DNA from: Pseudomonas sp. RIT-PI-r
GTDB lineage: Bacteria > Pseudomonadota > Gammaproteobacteria > Pseudomonadales > Pseudomonadaceae
DNA length: 64,000 bases
Direction of reading: 5' to 3'
Assembly: GCF_001297015.1 (NCBI RefSeq)
Contig: NZ_LIGE01000041.1
Coordinates: 1 to 64,000, forward strand
Both the position numbers and the translations under genes were made by a program. A model generated the notes under the pieces. The model saw nothing but the letters and a program-made list of their open reading frames with translations. It made no database searches and had not been told where the DNA came from. Shown in pieces: positions 8,886-16,935 of the stretch (position 1 is its first letter; the number at the start of each line of letters is the position of its first letter).

Positions 8886-9110
8886 TTCGCTGGCAAGCCA
8901 GCTCCCACAGGTTCAGCGGTATGCATGAAATCCAGCCACACCCTAGACCCTTGTAGGAGTGAGCCTGCTCGCGATAGCGGTGTGTCATGCAGCCGAGATA
9001 TGGACTGACCTGACGCCATCGCGAGCAGGCTCACTCCTACAGTTTTCAGTGGTGTTCACAAAAACCGGGGTACAACTGAGATTCCTGTGGGAGCTGGCTT
9101 GCCAGCGATG
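8886..9110. repeat. Nested REP structure: GCTGGCAAGCCAGC arms around a GTAGGAGTGAGCC pair
   Basis: Outer inverted arms with TCGCTGGCAAGCCAGCTCCC lie at 8886-8910 and 9084-9110. Inside them, at 8951-9042, is a complete inverted pair of a different family (TGTAGGAGTGAGCCTGCTCG). The 517-base gap between the aldehyde dehydrogenase and the ABC importer therefore consists mostly of these repeats; the remaining 9111-9387 presumably holds the importer promoter, with no site I can name. Confidence 0.85.
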
Positions 9111-9387
9111 ACATTCTTCCACTCGCCGAAAACCCCCAATCTGCACTCACCTCGCGCACCCCCGCAATCCCCGCCCTGAAGCAGTGCGCACTACCCAGTT
9201 TTTTCATCATTTGCAGCCAACAATTTCCTGATTTTCCTCACCGCGCACATGGGCCACCATCGATCTTGCCCGCCAGCCGAATGTTGTCCGCCCAAGCGTC
9301 CGCGAGAGACCAACGGTAGCAACTGCACAACGGTCGGCGACCGTACTGCCCATGACAAAACTAAATCAACAGCGTCGGGAGTGCTCC

Positions 9388-10374
9388 ATGATCAAGTCCT
9401 TGTGTCTCCGTCTCACTCACCCTTTGGCAATTACCGCTCTGGCCGCCACGGTCGCGACCAGCGCCCAGGCCGGCACCCTGTCCATCGGCCACACCACGTG
9501 GGTCGGTTACGGCACGCTCTATCTGGCTCAGGATCTGGGCTACTTCAAGGAAAACGGGTTGACCGTCGAATTGCCGGTGGTCGAAGAAGCGTCGATGTAC
9601 ATGGCCGCGCAGGCTTCGGGGCAATTGTCCGGCTCGGCGTCGACCATCGATGAGGTGCTCAAATATCGTCCGCAGTTCTGCTTCAAAGCGGTCGCGGCGC
9701 TGGATGACAGCCATGGCGGCGACGGCGTGCTGGTCGGCAAGGACGTGAAGAGCCTGCAAGAGCTCAAGGGCAAATCCGTCGCGGTCAACGAAGGCTCGAC
9801 TTCACAGTTCTGGCTCTCGTACCTGCTGAAGAAAAACGGCATGAGCATGAGCGACATCACCGTGCAGAACATGACCGCTGACGATGCCGCCACCGCGTTC
9901 ATCGCCGGTCGCGTGCCCGCTGCGGTGACCTGGGAGCCGCACCTGTCGATGGTCCGCGACAAGCAACAAGGCAAAGTGCTGATCGATAGCAGCAGCACCC
10001 CCGGGGTGATCGTCGACGTGGTCGCGCTCAATTGCAGCGTGATCGAGAAGCAACCGGAAGACGTCAAGGCGCTGGTCGCCGGTTTGTACAAAGCCGTGCA
10101 ATACACCAAGGATCACCCGGAAGACGCGTACAAAATCATGGCCAAAGGCGTCGGCGGTTACCTCTCCGATCCGAAGGAGCTGGCCGCCGCCGCACAGGGC
10201 GTGCGTTTCTACGATCAGGCCATGAGCGAGAAACTGTTGGGCTCACCGGGCAAACCGGGTGACAGCGCAGCGCTGATCAAACTGGCCAACGAAACCGCCA
10301 GCGAATTGCAGGGCAAACCTTACAACGTCAGCAACGACGAACTGGTCGACAACCGTTTCGTCAGCCCGCTCTAG
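9388..10374 (+). CDS. ABC transporter periplasmic substrate-binding protein (SsuA/TauA/NMT1-like)
   Basis: A 328-residue binding protein with a Sec signal peptide (residues 1-34, ending TSAQA). The mature part opens with TLSIGHTTWVGYGTLYLAQD, the typical start of the SsuA/ThiY-like fold, followed by the LGYFKENGL and TSQFWLSYLLKKNG segments. It should capture a small organic anion or amine and deliver it to the permease encoded next door. I chose the ATG at 9388, with CGGGAG upstream, because the signal peptide begins there. The ligand is unknown; the nearby aldehyde dehydrogenase suggests an amine or a sulfonated compound, which is only an inference. Confidence 0.88.
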   Translation: MIKSLCLRLTHPLAITALAATVATSAQAGTLSIGHTTWVGYGTLYLAQDLGYFKENGLTVELPVVEEASMYMAAQASGQLSGSASTIDEVLKYRPQFCFKAVAALDDSHGGDGVLVGKDVKSLQELKGKSVAVNEGSTSQFWLSYLLKKNGMSMSDITVQNMTADDAATAFIAGRVPAAVTWEPHLSMVRDKQQGKVLIDSSSTPGVIVDVVALNCSVIEKQPEDVKALVAGLYKAVQYTKDHPEDAYKIMAKGVGGYLSDPKELAAAAQGVRFYDQAMSEKLLGSPGKPGDSAALIKLANETASELQGKPYNVSNDELVDNRFVSPL

Positions 10375-10384
10375 GAGGTTTGCA

Positions 10385-11188
10385 ATGTTCAAGCGCAATT
10401 CGTGGCTGAGCCGCAGCCTCACGCCGAAAACCGCGTTGCCGGTGCCAGTGGTGTGGAGCGCCAGCGCGCTGGCCTGGGTGTTGTTGGTCGGTCTGTGGGC
10501 TGGCTTGTCTTACGGCGGCATCGTGCCGGGAATGTTTTTGCCGACACCGGGCGCGGTGGTTGAAGCCGCCGTGCGCCTGGGTCGTGACGGCACGCTCGGC
10601 ACGCATGTCTGGGCCAGTGTCGAAGTGGTGATGGTCGGCTTCATCGTGTCGTCGCTGGTGGCGGTGCCGTTGGGGTTACTGATGGGCAGCTTCCGCATCG
10701 TCCAGGCGTTCCTTGAGCCGCTGGTGAATTTCATTCGTTATCTGCCGGTGACCTCGTTCGTGCCGCTGTTCATCCTGTGGATCGGCATTGGTCTGGAGCA
10801 GCGGGTTTCAGTGATTATCTTCGGCGTGTTCTTCCAGCAACTGGTGATGATCGCCGACGTGTCGAAGGGCATTTCCAAGGATTTGATCAACGCCTCTTAC
10901 ACCCTGGGTTCCAACCGTCGCGATGCGGTGCTGCATGTGATCGCGCCTGCCTCGGTGCCGGGTGTGCTCGACACGCTGCGGGTGACCATGGGTTGGGCCT
11001 GGACGTATCTGGTGGTGGCTGAGCTGGTCGCCGCTTCCAGCGGATTGGGTTACTTGAGCCTGAAAGCCATGCGCGGCTTTCAGGTGGATGTGATTTTCCT
11101 CGCCATCGCGATCATCGGCCTGCTCGGTCTGGTCACCGATCAACTGTTCCGTTTTCTCCGCCTGAGGGTTGCCGCATGGGCTCAGTGA
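10385..11188 (+). CDS. ABC transporter permease (SsuC/TauC-like)
   Basis: A 267-residue inner-membrane permease with about six transmembrane segments. The cytoplasmic EAA loop that contacts the ATPase lies around residues 160-185 (DLINASYTLGSNRRDAVLHV). It starts 10 bases after the binding-protein gene behind AGGAGG, and its end overlaps the ATPase gene by 13 bases, showing translational coupling. It belongs to the taurine/nitrate/sulfonate importer class. Confidence 0.92.
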   Translation: MFKRNSWLSRSLTPKTALPVPVVWSASALAWVLLVGLWAGLSYGGIVPGMFLPTPGAVVEAAVRLGRDGTLGTHVWASVEVVMVGFIVSSLVAVPLGLLMGSFRIVQAFLEPLVNFIRYLPVTSFVPLFILWIGIGLEQRVSVIIFGVFFQQLVMIADVSKGISKDLINASYTLGSNRRDAVLHVIAPASVPGVLDTLRVTMGWAWTYLVVAELVAASSGLGYLSLKAMRGFQVDVIFLAIAIIGLLGLVTDQLFRFLRLRVAAWAQ

Positions 11189-12012
11189 CTGCTGCCAATC
11201 ATCGTTTCATCGAACCTGTCGCGACCCCGGCGCAAGCCGCGCCGCGCTTGCAGGTGGACAAGGTCAGCCTGCGTTACAAGAAGCCTGACGGCGGCACGTT
11301 TACCGCGCTGGAAGAGGTCTCGTTCGAGGTGCCGGATCAGCAGTTTGCGGTGCTGGTCGGGCCATCGGGTTGTGGTAAGTCGAGTCTGCTGTACCTGACC
11401 GCTGGGCTGGCGGAGCCGACCTCTGGAGAGATCTATGTCGGCGGCCAGCAAGTGCAAGGCCCCGGCGCGGATCGCGGCATGGTCTTTCAGAGCTACACGC
11501 TGTTCCCGTGGCTGACGGTGCGGCAGAACGTTGAGTTCGGATTGAAGCGTCGTGGCGTGCCGGCGGCGCGGCGCAAGGAGATTGTCGATTACTACGTCAA
11601 CGAAGTCGGCCTTGCCGGGTTCGCCGACAACTACGCCAAACAGCTGTCGGGCGGGATGATGCAGCGTGTGGCGATTGCCCGGGCGCTGGCCAATGATCCG
11701 CAGATTCTGCTGATGGACGAACCATTCGGCGCGCTGGACAGCCAGACGCGATTGCAGATGCAGCAGTTGTTGCTGCGGGTCTGGGGCAACAGCAAGAAGA
11801 CCGTGTTGTTCGTGACCCATGACATCGACGAAGCGATTCTGCTGGGGGATCGGGTCTATGTGATGGGCGCGAAACCGGGGCGCATCAAGCAGATTCTCGA
11901 CGTGCCGATCGAACGTCCGCGCTCACTGGACATGGTCATGGAGCGCTCGTTTATCGACATGAAACGGCAGATCTTCGGGTTGCTGCATGACGACCTCGAA
12001 GAAGTGCATTGA
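11176..12012 (+). CDS. ABC transporter ATP-binding protein (SsuB/TauB-like)
   Basis: A 278-residue ATPase that drives the importer. Walker A is GPSGCGKSS at about residues 62-70, the Q-loop FQSYTLFPW follows, the signature is LSGGMMQR near 156, and Walker B is ILLMDEP near 176. The H-loop is VTHDIDEA. The N-terminal 30 residues are an extension with no recognised motif. It is the last gene of the importer operon, and a REP pair follows directly. Confidence 0.95.
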   Translation: MGSVTAANHRFIEPVATPAQAAPRLQVDKVSLRYKKPDGGTFTALEEVSFEVPDQQFAVLVGPSGCGKSSLLYLTAGLAEPTSGEIYVGGQQVQGPGADRGMVFQSYTLFPWLTVRQNVEFGLKRRGVPAARRKEIVDYYVNEVGLAGFADNYAKQLSGGMMQRVAIARALANDPQILLMDEPFGALDSQTRLQMQQLLLRVWGNSKKTVLFVTHDIDEAILLGDRVYVMGAKPGRIKQILDVPIERPRSLDMVMERSFIDMKRQIFGLLHDDLEEVH

Positions 12013-12017
12013 TCCCC

Positions 12018-12096
12018 TGTAGGAGCTGCCGCAGGCTGCGATCTTTTGATGTTGTTCTTGAAGATCAAAAGATCGCAGCCTGCGGCAGCTCCTACA
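12018..12096. repeat. REP pair, GTAGGAGCTGCCG family
   Basis: Two near-perfect inverted arms (GTAGGAGCTGCCGCAGGCTG and its complement) separated by about 20 bases form a long hairpin between the convergent ends of the ABC operon and the EEP-phosphatase gene. Confidence 0.9.
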
Positions 12097-12110
12097 CGGG
12101 AATGTGTTGG

Positions 12111-13190
12111 TTATGGAGTGGCGGGGAGGAGGAAGCGGGCGATGACCGGTAGGTGGTCGGAAATGCGCAAGGTATCGTCCTGGCGCACCGTCGCTTCAAC
12201 CCGTTTGATTTTCGGGCTGTAGAACAGGTAGTCCACCGTGCGATCCGGGCCATTCAGGCCGGGGTCGTTGGGGTAGTGTGTCAGCCACTGCGCACGATCA
12301 ATCCCGCCGGCCTCGTTGTTGGTCGGGATCATCGGGTATTTGTCCCACAGCAGATGCAGTTCGCTGTCGGTGGAGTAGGGCGTACGCCGTTCGACCGGCA
12401 AGCGGCGGTATTGCCCGAGCGGCAACAGATTGAAGTCACCGCCGATCAGCCATGGCAGGCCCTGGCTTTCATATTTGTCGAGGACCTTGGCCACGGCGCT
12501 CACTTGCGCCTGCAAGGTGCTGTCCGCTTGGCTGGCGCGTTCCAGATGCGTGTTGAACACGGTCAATTGTCCGCCATCGCTGAGCGGCAGCTTGGTCGCG
12601 AGCAAGGCATCTTTGGGCTGAAACTGACGGCTGATGAAGTTCGCCGAGGCCACCGGCAATTGCAGGCGTTCGGCGTGTTCGATGCGGTAGCGGCTGAGCG
12701 TCGCCAGTTGCCGGCCGACGCTGCCGAAGATATGCCGATCAGGAACGAAGTCAGCCTTCCAGTCAAAAGCGCTGACGCTGCACGGATACAGGTCGGCAAC
12801 CCTTTCCTGCAGCAGTTTGAGCTGATCCTGATAATCGCTGGCCTTGGCGCCGTCATCCAGTTCCTGCAACAGCACCACATCGGGCTGCTCATCGCGGATC
12901 ACCCGCGTCACTTCGTCAAGGCTGAAGGCCATGTCTTCCAGCGTCGGCGCTTCATCATCGCCCTTGGCCAGGTCATTCCAGAACACGTAGCGCTTGCCAG
13001 CAAGAAACTGCACGTTCCAGGTCATGACTTTCAGCGCCTGCCCCGGCACCAGCGTCGGGGGCGTTCCGGTGCAGCTGACCGGCAGGGTTTCGCGAGGTTC
13101 GGGGCGCCAGGTCAGGCTGAAGATCAGCCCGCCGATCAGGGTGATGGCGAGCACAACAAACAACAGGGTGTAGCGCAGTAGACGGGTCAT
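12111..13190 (-). CDS. Endonuclease/exonuclease/phosphatase superfamily protein, membrane-anchored
   Basis: A 359-residue protein. Residues about 5-27 are a hydrophobic N-terminal anchor (LLRYTLLFVVLAITLIGGLI) and the rest is an EEP fold. The metal and catalytic motifs are present: VMTWNVQF, LLQELDD, GGDFNLLP and the terminal SDHLPVIA. The family includes nucleases, sphingomyelinases and inositol-phosphate phosphatases, so the substrate is open. I chose the ATG at 13190, which gives the clean membrane anchor; the ribosome-binding site there is weak. The domain is probably periplasmic. Confidence 0.85.
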   Translation of the reverse strand: MTRLLRYTLLFVVLAITLIGGLIFSLTWRPEPRETLPVSCTGTPPTLVPGQALKVMTWNVQFLAGKRYVFWNDLAKGDDEAPTLEDMAFSLDEVTRVIRDEQPDVVLLQELDDGAKASDYQDQLKLLQERVADLYPCSVSAFDWKADFVPDRHIFGSVGRQLATLSRYRIEHAERLQLPVASANFISRQFQPKDALLATKLPLSDGGQLTVFNTHLERASQADSTLQAQVSAVAKVLDKYESQGLPWLIGGDFNLLPLGQYRRLPVERRTPYSTDSELHLLWDKYPMIPTNNEAGGIDRAQWLTHYPNDPGLNGPDRTVDYLFYSPKIKRVEATVRQDDTLRISDHLPVIARFLLPATP

Positions 13191-13265
13191 GGCTCGGCTT
13201 ATAGCGTTACAGAAAGTGGCCCCGAGCATACCTGAGGGCAGTCGCCAAGCCCAAGTGCAGCGCTG

Positions 13266-13940
13266 TCAGACCGCTCCGTCACGTTTGTCAGGCGATTCGC
13301 TGATGAGCATGAACAAACGGAACAACACCACGCTGGTGAACAGTTGCAGGAAGCTGTGGGCGCTGTCGATCAGCACGGCGAGCACCGGGTTCTGCGGCTC
13401 GGGATACACCGCCAGCGTCGCGCCCTTGAGCAGCCACAACGGCGTCATCACACACAGAATGCACAGCAGGATCCGCCAGAAGTGCCCACGGGTCAGGCGC
13501 AGGCTTTCCTTCATCGCCTGCAACGGTCCGAGGCCGCGCAGCACCAGCAGATATTCACCGAACGCGAGCATTACCATCAGCATCAGGCCCGGCAGGAAAT
13601 ACAGCGACAGACCGAGCAGAATCAGCAAAGTGTTAAGTGCCGTGAGCAGGGCGAAACGCGGCCACAGGCGTGCAGACATTGCCAGCAGGTCAAGGGTGCG
13701 GGGGGATTCGCCACGTGTGCGGGCGTCGAGAAAGAGGATCAGTGCGGCGGTGTACAACGGATAAACCAGCAGGCCGACGACCACGCTGACTGAGGAAAAA
13801 CTGTCCGGGTCGGTGTTGTGATCGACCAGTTGCAGCAAAAACGCTTCGAAGATCACCAGCGGCAGGCACAACTGCACGATGCTGACCAAATGGCGTTTGA
13901 AAAAATACAGGGAGTCGCGCAGCACTTCGAAGGCATTCAT
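13266..13940 (-). CDS. yciC: YciC family (UPF0259) inner-membrane protein
   Basis: A 224-residue multi-pass membrane protein with about six hydrophobic segments (for example LVSIVQLCLPLVIFEAFLL, VVVGLLVYPLYTAALILFL and ALLTALNTLLILLGLSLYF). The conserved loop LGPLQAMKESLRLTRGHFW is typical of the YciC/UPF0259 group. The function of the group is not established. It lies upstream of the EEP gene on the same strand with a 75-base gap, so co-transcription is possible. Confidence 0.8.
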   Translation of the reverse strand: MNAFEVLRDSLYFFKRHLVSIVQLCLPLVIFEAFLLQLVDHNTDPDSFSSVSVVVGLLVYPLYTAALILFLDARTRGESPRTLDLLAMSARLWPRFALLTALNTLLILLGLSLYFLPGLMLMVMLAFGEYLLVLRGLGPLQAMKESLRLTRGHFWRILLCILCVMTPLWLLKGATLAVYPEPQNPVLAVLIDSAHSFLQLFTSVVLFRLFMLISESPDKRDGAV

Positions 13941-14119
13941 CAGTCGGTATCGCAGGTTGAAAACAGTGGCTCACTTTAACCGATGACGCCGGCGCCGGCA
14001 CAAACGTAAACATTCGGTAAAGGTCGTTGAAACATCCTGTCACCGTCTCCATTACAGGAGAGCACCTTGTCCACCGTGGACGAGGGCAATGTTTTCCCCC
14101 GGCAATCTACGAGGTCGCC

Positions 14120-14866
14120 ATGAACAGCGAAGAGCAAACCCTGATCGATGGACTGTTTTCCCGGCTGCAACAGGCCGAAACGGAGGCAGCCCCGCGTGAC
14201 GCCCAGGCCGAGACGCGGATCAAGGAACACCTGACACGCCAACCGGCGGCAGGTTATTTCATGACCCAGGCGATTCTGGTGCAAGAGGCAGCGCTCAAGA
14301 GCCTCGACGAACAGAACAAGCAGCTGACCCAGCAAGTCCAGCGTTTGCAGGCTGAACTGCAATCGGCCAAGGCCCAGAGTGCCGCACCGGCGCCGAGTGG
14401 TGGTGGCGGTTTCCTGTCGAGCATCTTTGGTGGCAGCCCGCGTTCGGCGCCGACCCAGAGTGCCGCGCCGTCGTCCACTGGCGGCTGGCGCGAACCGGCT
14501 CCGCAGCAGAACTTCGCTGCTCCCGCGCCACAACAGAATTTCGGCGCCCCACCGTCTGGCTACGCGCAACCAGCGGCCCCGGCGGCCGGCAGCAGCTTCC
14601 TCGGCGGTGCCCTGAAAACCGCCGCCGGTGTGGCCGGTGGTGGGATGTTGGCGCAAGGCATCAGCAGCCTGTTTCATCACAACCAGCAGCCGGAAGAAAT
14701 CGTTGAAGTGATCAAGGAAGAACCGGCGCAGGTTGCCGACCAGAGCAACAATGGCTGGGGCGATGATCAGCGCATGGCTGGCAACGATCAGGGCGGATTC
14801 ACCGACACTGATTACAGCAGCGACGACAACTCATCGTTCTTCGATGACGACGATTCCTTCGTCTGA
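14120..14866 (+). CDS. DUF2076 domain protein
   Basis: A 248-residue cytoplasmic protein of unknown function. Residues 1-90 hold the conserved opening (MNSEEQTLIDGLFSRLQQAE) and a coiled-coil stretch around LDEQNKQLTQQVQRLQAELQ. A Gly/Ala/Pro/Gln-rich middle follows, with a hydrophobic glycine-rich segment (FLGGALKTAAGVAGGGMLAQ), and the tail is very acidic (SSDDNSSFFDDDDSF). I chose the ATG at 14120, which has GAGG just upstream. It stands alone; two strong hairpins follow. Confidence 0.85.
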   Translation: MNSEEQTLIDGLFSRLQQAETEAAPRDAQAETRIKEHLTRQPAAGYFMTQAILVQEAALKSLDEQNKQLTQQVQRLQAELQSAKAQSAAPAPSGGGGFLSSIFGGSPRSAPTQSAAPSSTGGWREPAPQQNFAAPAPQQNFGAPPSGYAQPAAPAAGSSFLGGALKTAAGVAGGGMLAQGISSLFHHNQQPEEIVEVIKEEPAQVADQSNNGWGDDQRMAGNDQGGFTDTDYSSDDNSSFFDDDDSFV

Positions 14867-14880
14867 CCCCTGCATTTCTC

Positions 14881-14927
14881 AGGTTTGGCACCAAACCTGT
14901 GGTGAGGGGGTAAATCCCCTCACCACA
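14881..14927. terminator. Two consecutive perfect hairpins after the DUF2076 gene
   Basis: AGGTTTGG-CA-CCAAACCT (14881-14898) is followed at once by a 12-bp perfect stem, TGTGGTGAGGGG with CCCCTCACCACA (14898-14909 and 14916-14927). There is no long T-tract, so termination would be imperfect; mRNA 3'-end protection is an alternative role. Confidence 0.55.
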
Positions 14928-15065
14928 TTCACCACTCGTCAGTAGCACCTCGGCGTCTGCCGGTGATTATTCGCTGAACCTTCCTCTTGGCTGGCATACT
15001 GAGCGCCTTTTTCGGGCCTGGCGCCCGATCCCGCTTCGTGCGCTTGCGCGCCCACAGGAACTCCG

Positions 15066-15545
15066 GTGAAAAAAATCGCAGTGTTCGCCGACGTGCAGAA
15101 CCTCTACTACACCGTGCGTCAGGCCTATGGTTGTCATTTCAACTATGCCGCGCTGTGGGCCGACATCAGCAAGGACGGACAGATCGTCGAGGCCTACGCC
15201 TACGCGATCGACCGGGGTGACAGCAAACAGCAGCAGTTCCAGCAGATTTTGCGCAACCTCGGCTTCACCGTGAAGCTCAAGCCTTACATCCAGCGTAGCG
15301 ACGGCTCGGCCAAGGGCGACTGGGACGTGGGCATCACCCTCGACATCATGGACGCCGCCGACCACGTCGACGAAATCGTCCTGGCCTCGGGTGACGGTGA
15401 TTTCGACATGCTGCTCGAACGCATCATCAGCAAGCACGGCGTCCAGGCAGTCGCCTACGGCGTGCCCGGCCTGACTGCCAATTCGCTGATCCGCGCCGCC
15501 AGCCGTTACGTGCCGATCGAAGGCGCGCTGCTGCTGAAAAACTAA
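15066..15545 (+). CDS. NYN domain (LabA/DUF88) putative ribonuclease
   Basis: A 159-residue single-domain PIN-like protein. The acidic metal-binding residues are visible in order: FADVQNLYY near the N terminus, KGDWDVGITLDIMDA in the middle and LASGDGDFDMLLER near residue 105. The family are Mg-dependent RNases or RNA-binding proteins. The start is GTG at 15066, with CAGGAA about 8 bases upstream. The exonuclease gene follows after about 35 bases, so the two probably form one unit of nucleic-acid enzymes. Confidence 0.9.
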   Translation: MKKIAVFADVQNLYYTVRQAYGCHFNYAALWADISKDGQIVEAYAYAIDRGDSKQQQFQQILRNLGFTVKLKPYIQRSDGSAKGDWDVGITLDIMDAADHVDEIVLASGDGDFDMLLERIISKHGVQAVAYGVPGLTANSLIRAASRYVPIEGALLLKN

Positions 15546-15580
15546 GCTGAACCATTGATTTGTACGGAGTTGAAACCGGT

Positions 15581-16186
15581 TTGGAACGCATTGCAGTCAT
15601 CGACTTTGAAACCACTGGCCTGTCGCCGAACAGCAGCTGTCGCGCCACGGAAATCGCCGTGGTCATGCTGGAAAACGGCCGTATCGTCGAGCGTTACCAG
15701 AGCCTGATGAACGCGGGTGTGCGCGTCCCCGCTTTTATCGAACAACTGACCGGCATCAGCAACGCCATGCTGCGCACCGCGCCGCCGGCCGAGCAGGTGA
15801 TGAACGAGGTCAACGAGTTTGTCGGCTGCACGCCGCTGGTCGCGCACAACGCCTCGTTCGACCAGAAGTTCTGGGACTTTGAACTGGGGCGGATCAAGCG
15901 TACGCGGTTGCAGAACTTTGCCTGTTCGTTGCTGCTGGCGCGGCGGCTGATGCCGGCGGCACCGAATCACAAACTGGGTACGCTGACCACGTTTGCGCGC
16001 CTGCCACACACCGGCCAGGCTCACCGGGCCATGGCCGATGCCGAGATGGCGGCCAACCTGATGGCGCATCTGGCGGAAGAGTTGCGCGGCAAGCATGGCG
16101 TGCGTGAGCTGTCACACGACCTGCTGTGCAAATTGCAGAAAGTCCCAGCCGCGAAAGTCAGCGAGCACCTGCAGCGCTATCGCTGA
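15581..16186 (+). CDS. DEDDh 3'-5' exonuclease (DnaQ/epsilon-like)
   Basis: A 201-residue exonuclease-domain protein. Exo I is VIDFETTGLSP, Exo II is HNASFD, and Exo III has the HRAMADA histidine-aspartate pair, so the active site is complete. It is not the replicative epsilon subunit of the species (too short and no clamp-binding tail seen); it is one of the extra DnaQ-like exonucleases common in Pseudomonas. The start is uncertain: TTG at 15581 (product begins MERIAVIDFE) has GGAGT 10 bases upstream, and a TTG at 15560 is in frame. Confidence 0.85.
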   Translation: MERIAVIDFETTGLSPNSSCRATEIAVVMLENGRIVERYQSLMNAGVRVPAFIEQLTGISNAMLRTAPPAEQVMNEVNEFVGCTPLVAHNASFDQKFWDFELGRIKRTRLQNFACSLLLARRLMPAAPNHKLGTLTTFARLPHTGQAHRAMADAEMAANLMAHLAEELRGKHGVRELSHDLLCKLQKVPAAKVSEHLQRYR

Positions 16187-16208
16187 TCCCCAGCCCAACA
16201 CAGAACCC

Positions 16209-16298
16209 TGTAGGAGTGAGCCTGCTCGCGATGACGGTGTGTCAGTCAACATTTGTTTCGACTGATGCGCCGCCATCGCGAGCAGGCTCACTCCTACA
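16209..16298. repeat. REP pair, GTAGGAGTGAGCCTGCTCGC family
   Basis: Inverted arms at about 16209-16233 and 16273-16298 enclose about 40 bases. It sits between the convergent 3' ends of the exonuclease gene and the second Lrp gene. Confidence 0.88.
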
Positions 16299-16319
16299 TT
16301 GGATCTGTGTTGATCCGAA

Positions 16320-16772
16320 CTATTTGCCGTTACTTTCGATGTGGCCGAGCGGCACGCGCCTTTCGACGGCGCTCGACAGCACGATCGAGGTCTTGCTGAA
16401 GCCGAATTTCGCCACGCGATTGATCAACTCCTCCAGCTCCGTCATCGATCCCACCGCGGCTTTCATCATTACGCACGGATCGCCCGTGACCCGAAAGCAC
16501 TCCGTCAGTTGCGGGATTTTCACCAGTTCGTCATACACCTTTTGACTACCGTTCTGGTGCAGCCTCAGCTCAATCACGCACTGGATCGGCAGACCGATTT
16601 TCGACAGGTCGATTTTCGCCTCATACCCGGTGATCACCCCGGATGCCTCAAGCTTGGCCACCCGCTCGGCGACGGCGGGGGCGGAGAGGTTCACTTTGCG
16701 CGCGAGGTCGGCGTAGGACGCACGGCCGTTTTCGAGCAGGGCGCTGAGCAGCATGCGGTCGTATTTGTCCAT
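16320..16772 (-). CDS. Lrp/AsnC family transcriptional regulator
   Basis: A 150-residue Lrp-type regulator: HTH at about residues 3-48 (DRMLLSALLENGRASYADLA, recognition helix SAPAVAERVAKLE) and a RAM effector domain at about 65-140 (CFRVTGDPCVMM). It is divergent from the YedA-type exporter with 163 bases between starts. That arrangement is typical of an Lrp protein controlling an amino-acid exporter, so this pair may regulate efflux of an amino acid or analogue. This role is inferred from position. Confidence 0.92.
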   Translation of the reverse strand: MDKYDRMLLSALLENGRASYADLARKVNLSAPAVAERVAKLEASGVITGYEAKIDLSKIGLPIQCVIELRLHQNGSQKVYDELVKIPQLTECFRVTGDPCVMMKAAVGSMTELEELINRVAKFGFSKTSIVLSSAVERRVPLGHIESNGK

Positions 16773-16935
16773 GCTCGGACTCCTGAAAATGCCGGACTTT
16801 CGAAATCTCGGTTTAATCCGTCGATCTCCGTGTTTTCAGAAGTGTAACGGCGCTATAAACAGGTTTTGTAACTTATTTTTGTCCGTGCGCCTTTCTAGAA
16901 TAATCAATCCCCAGACCCAGACGTTCGAGTTGCCC

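Noticed and set aside
12018..12096. REP pairs considered as CRISPR repeats
   Set aside because: They occur as single inverted pairs scattered through the window, not as direct repeats with regular spacers, and no cas gene is present.
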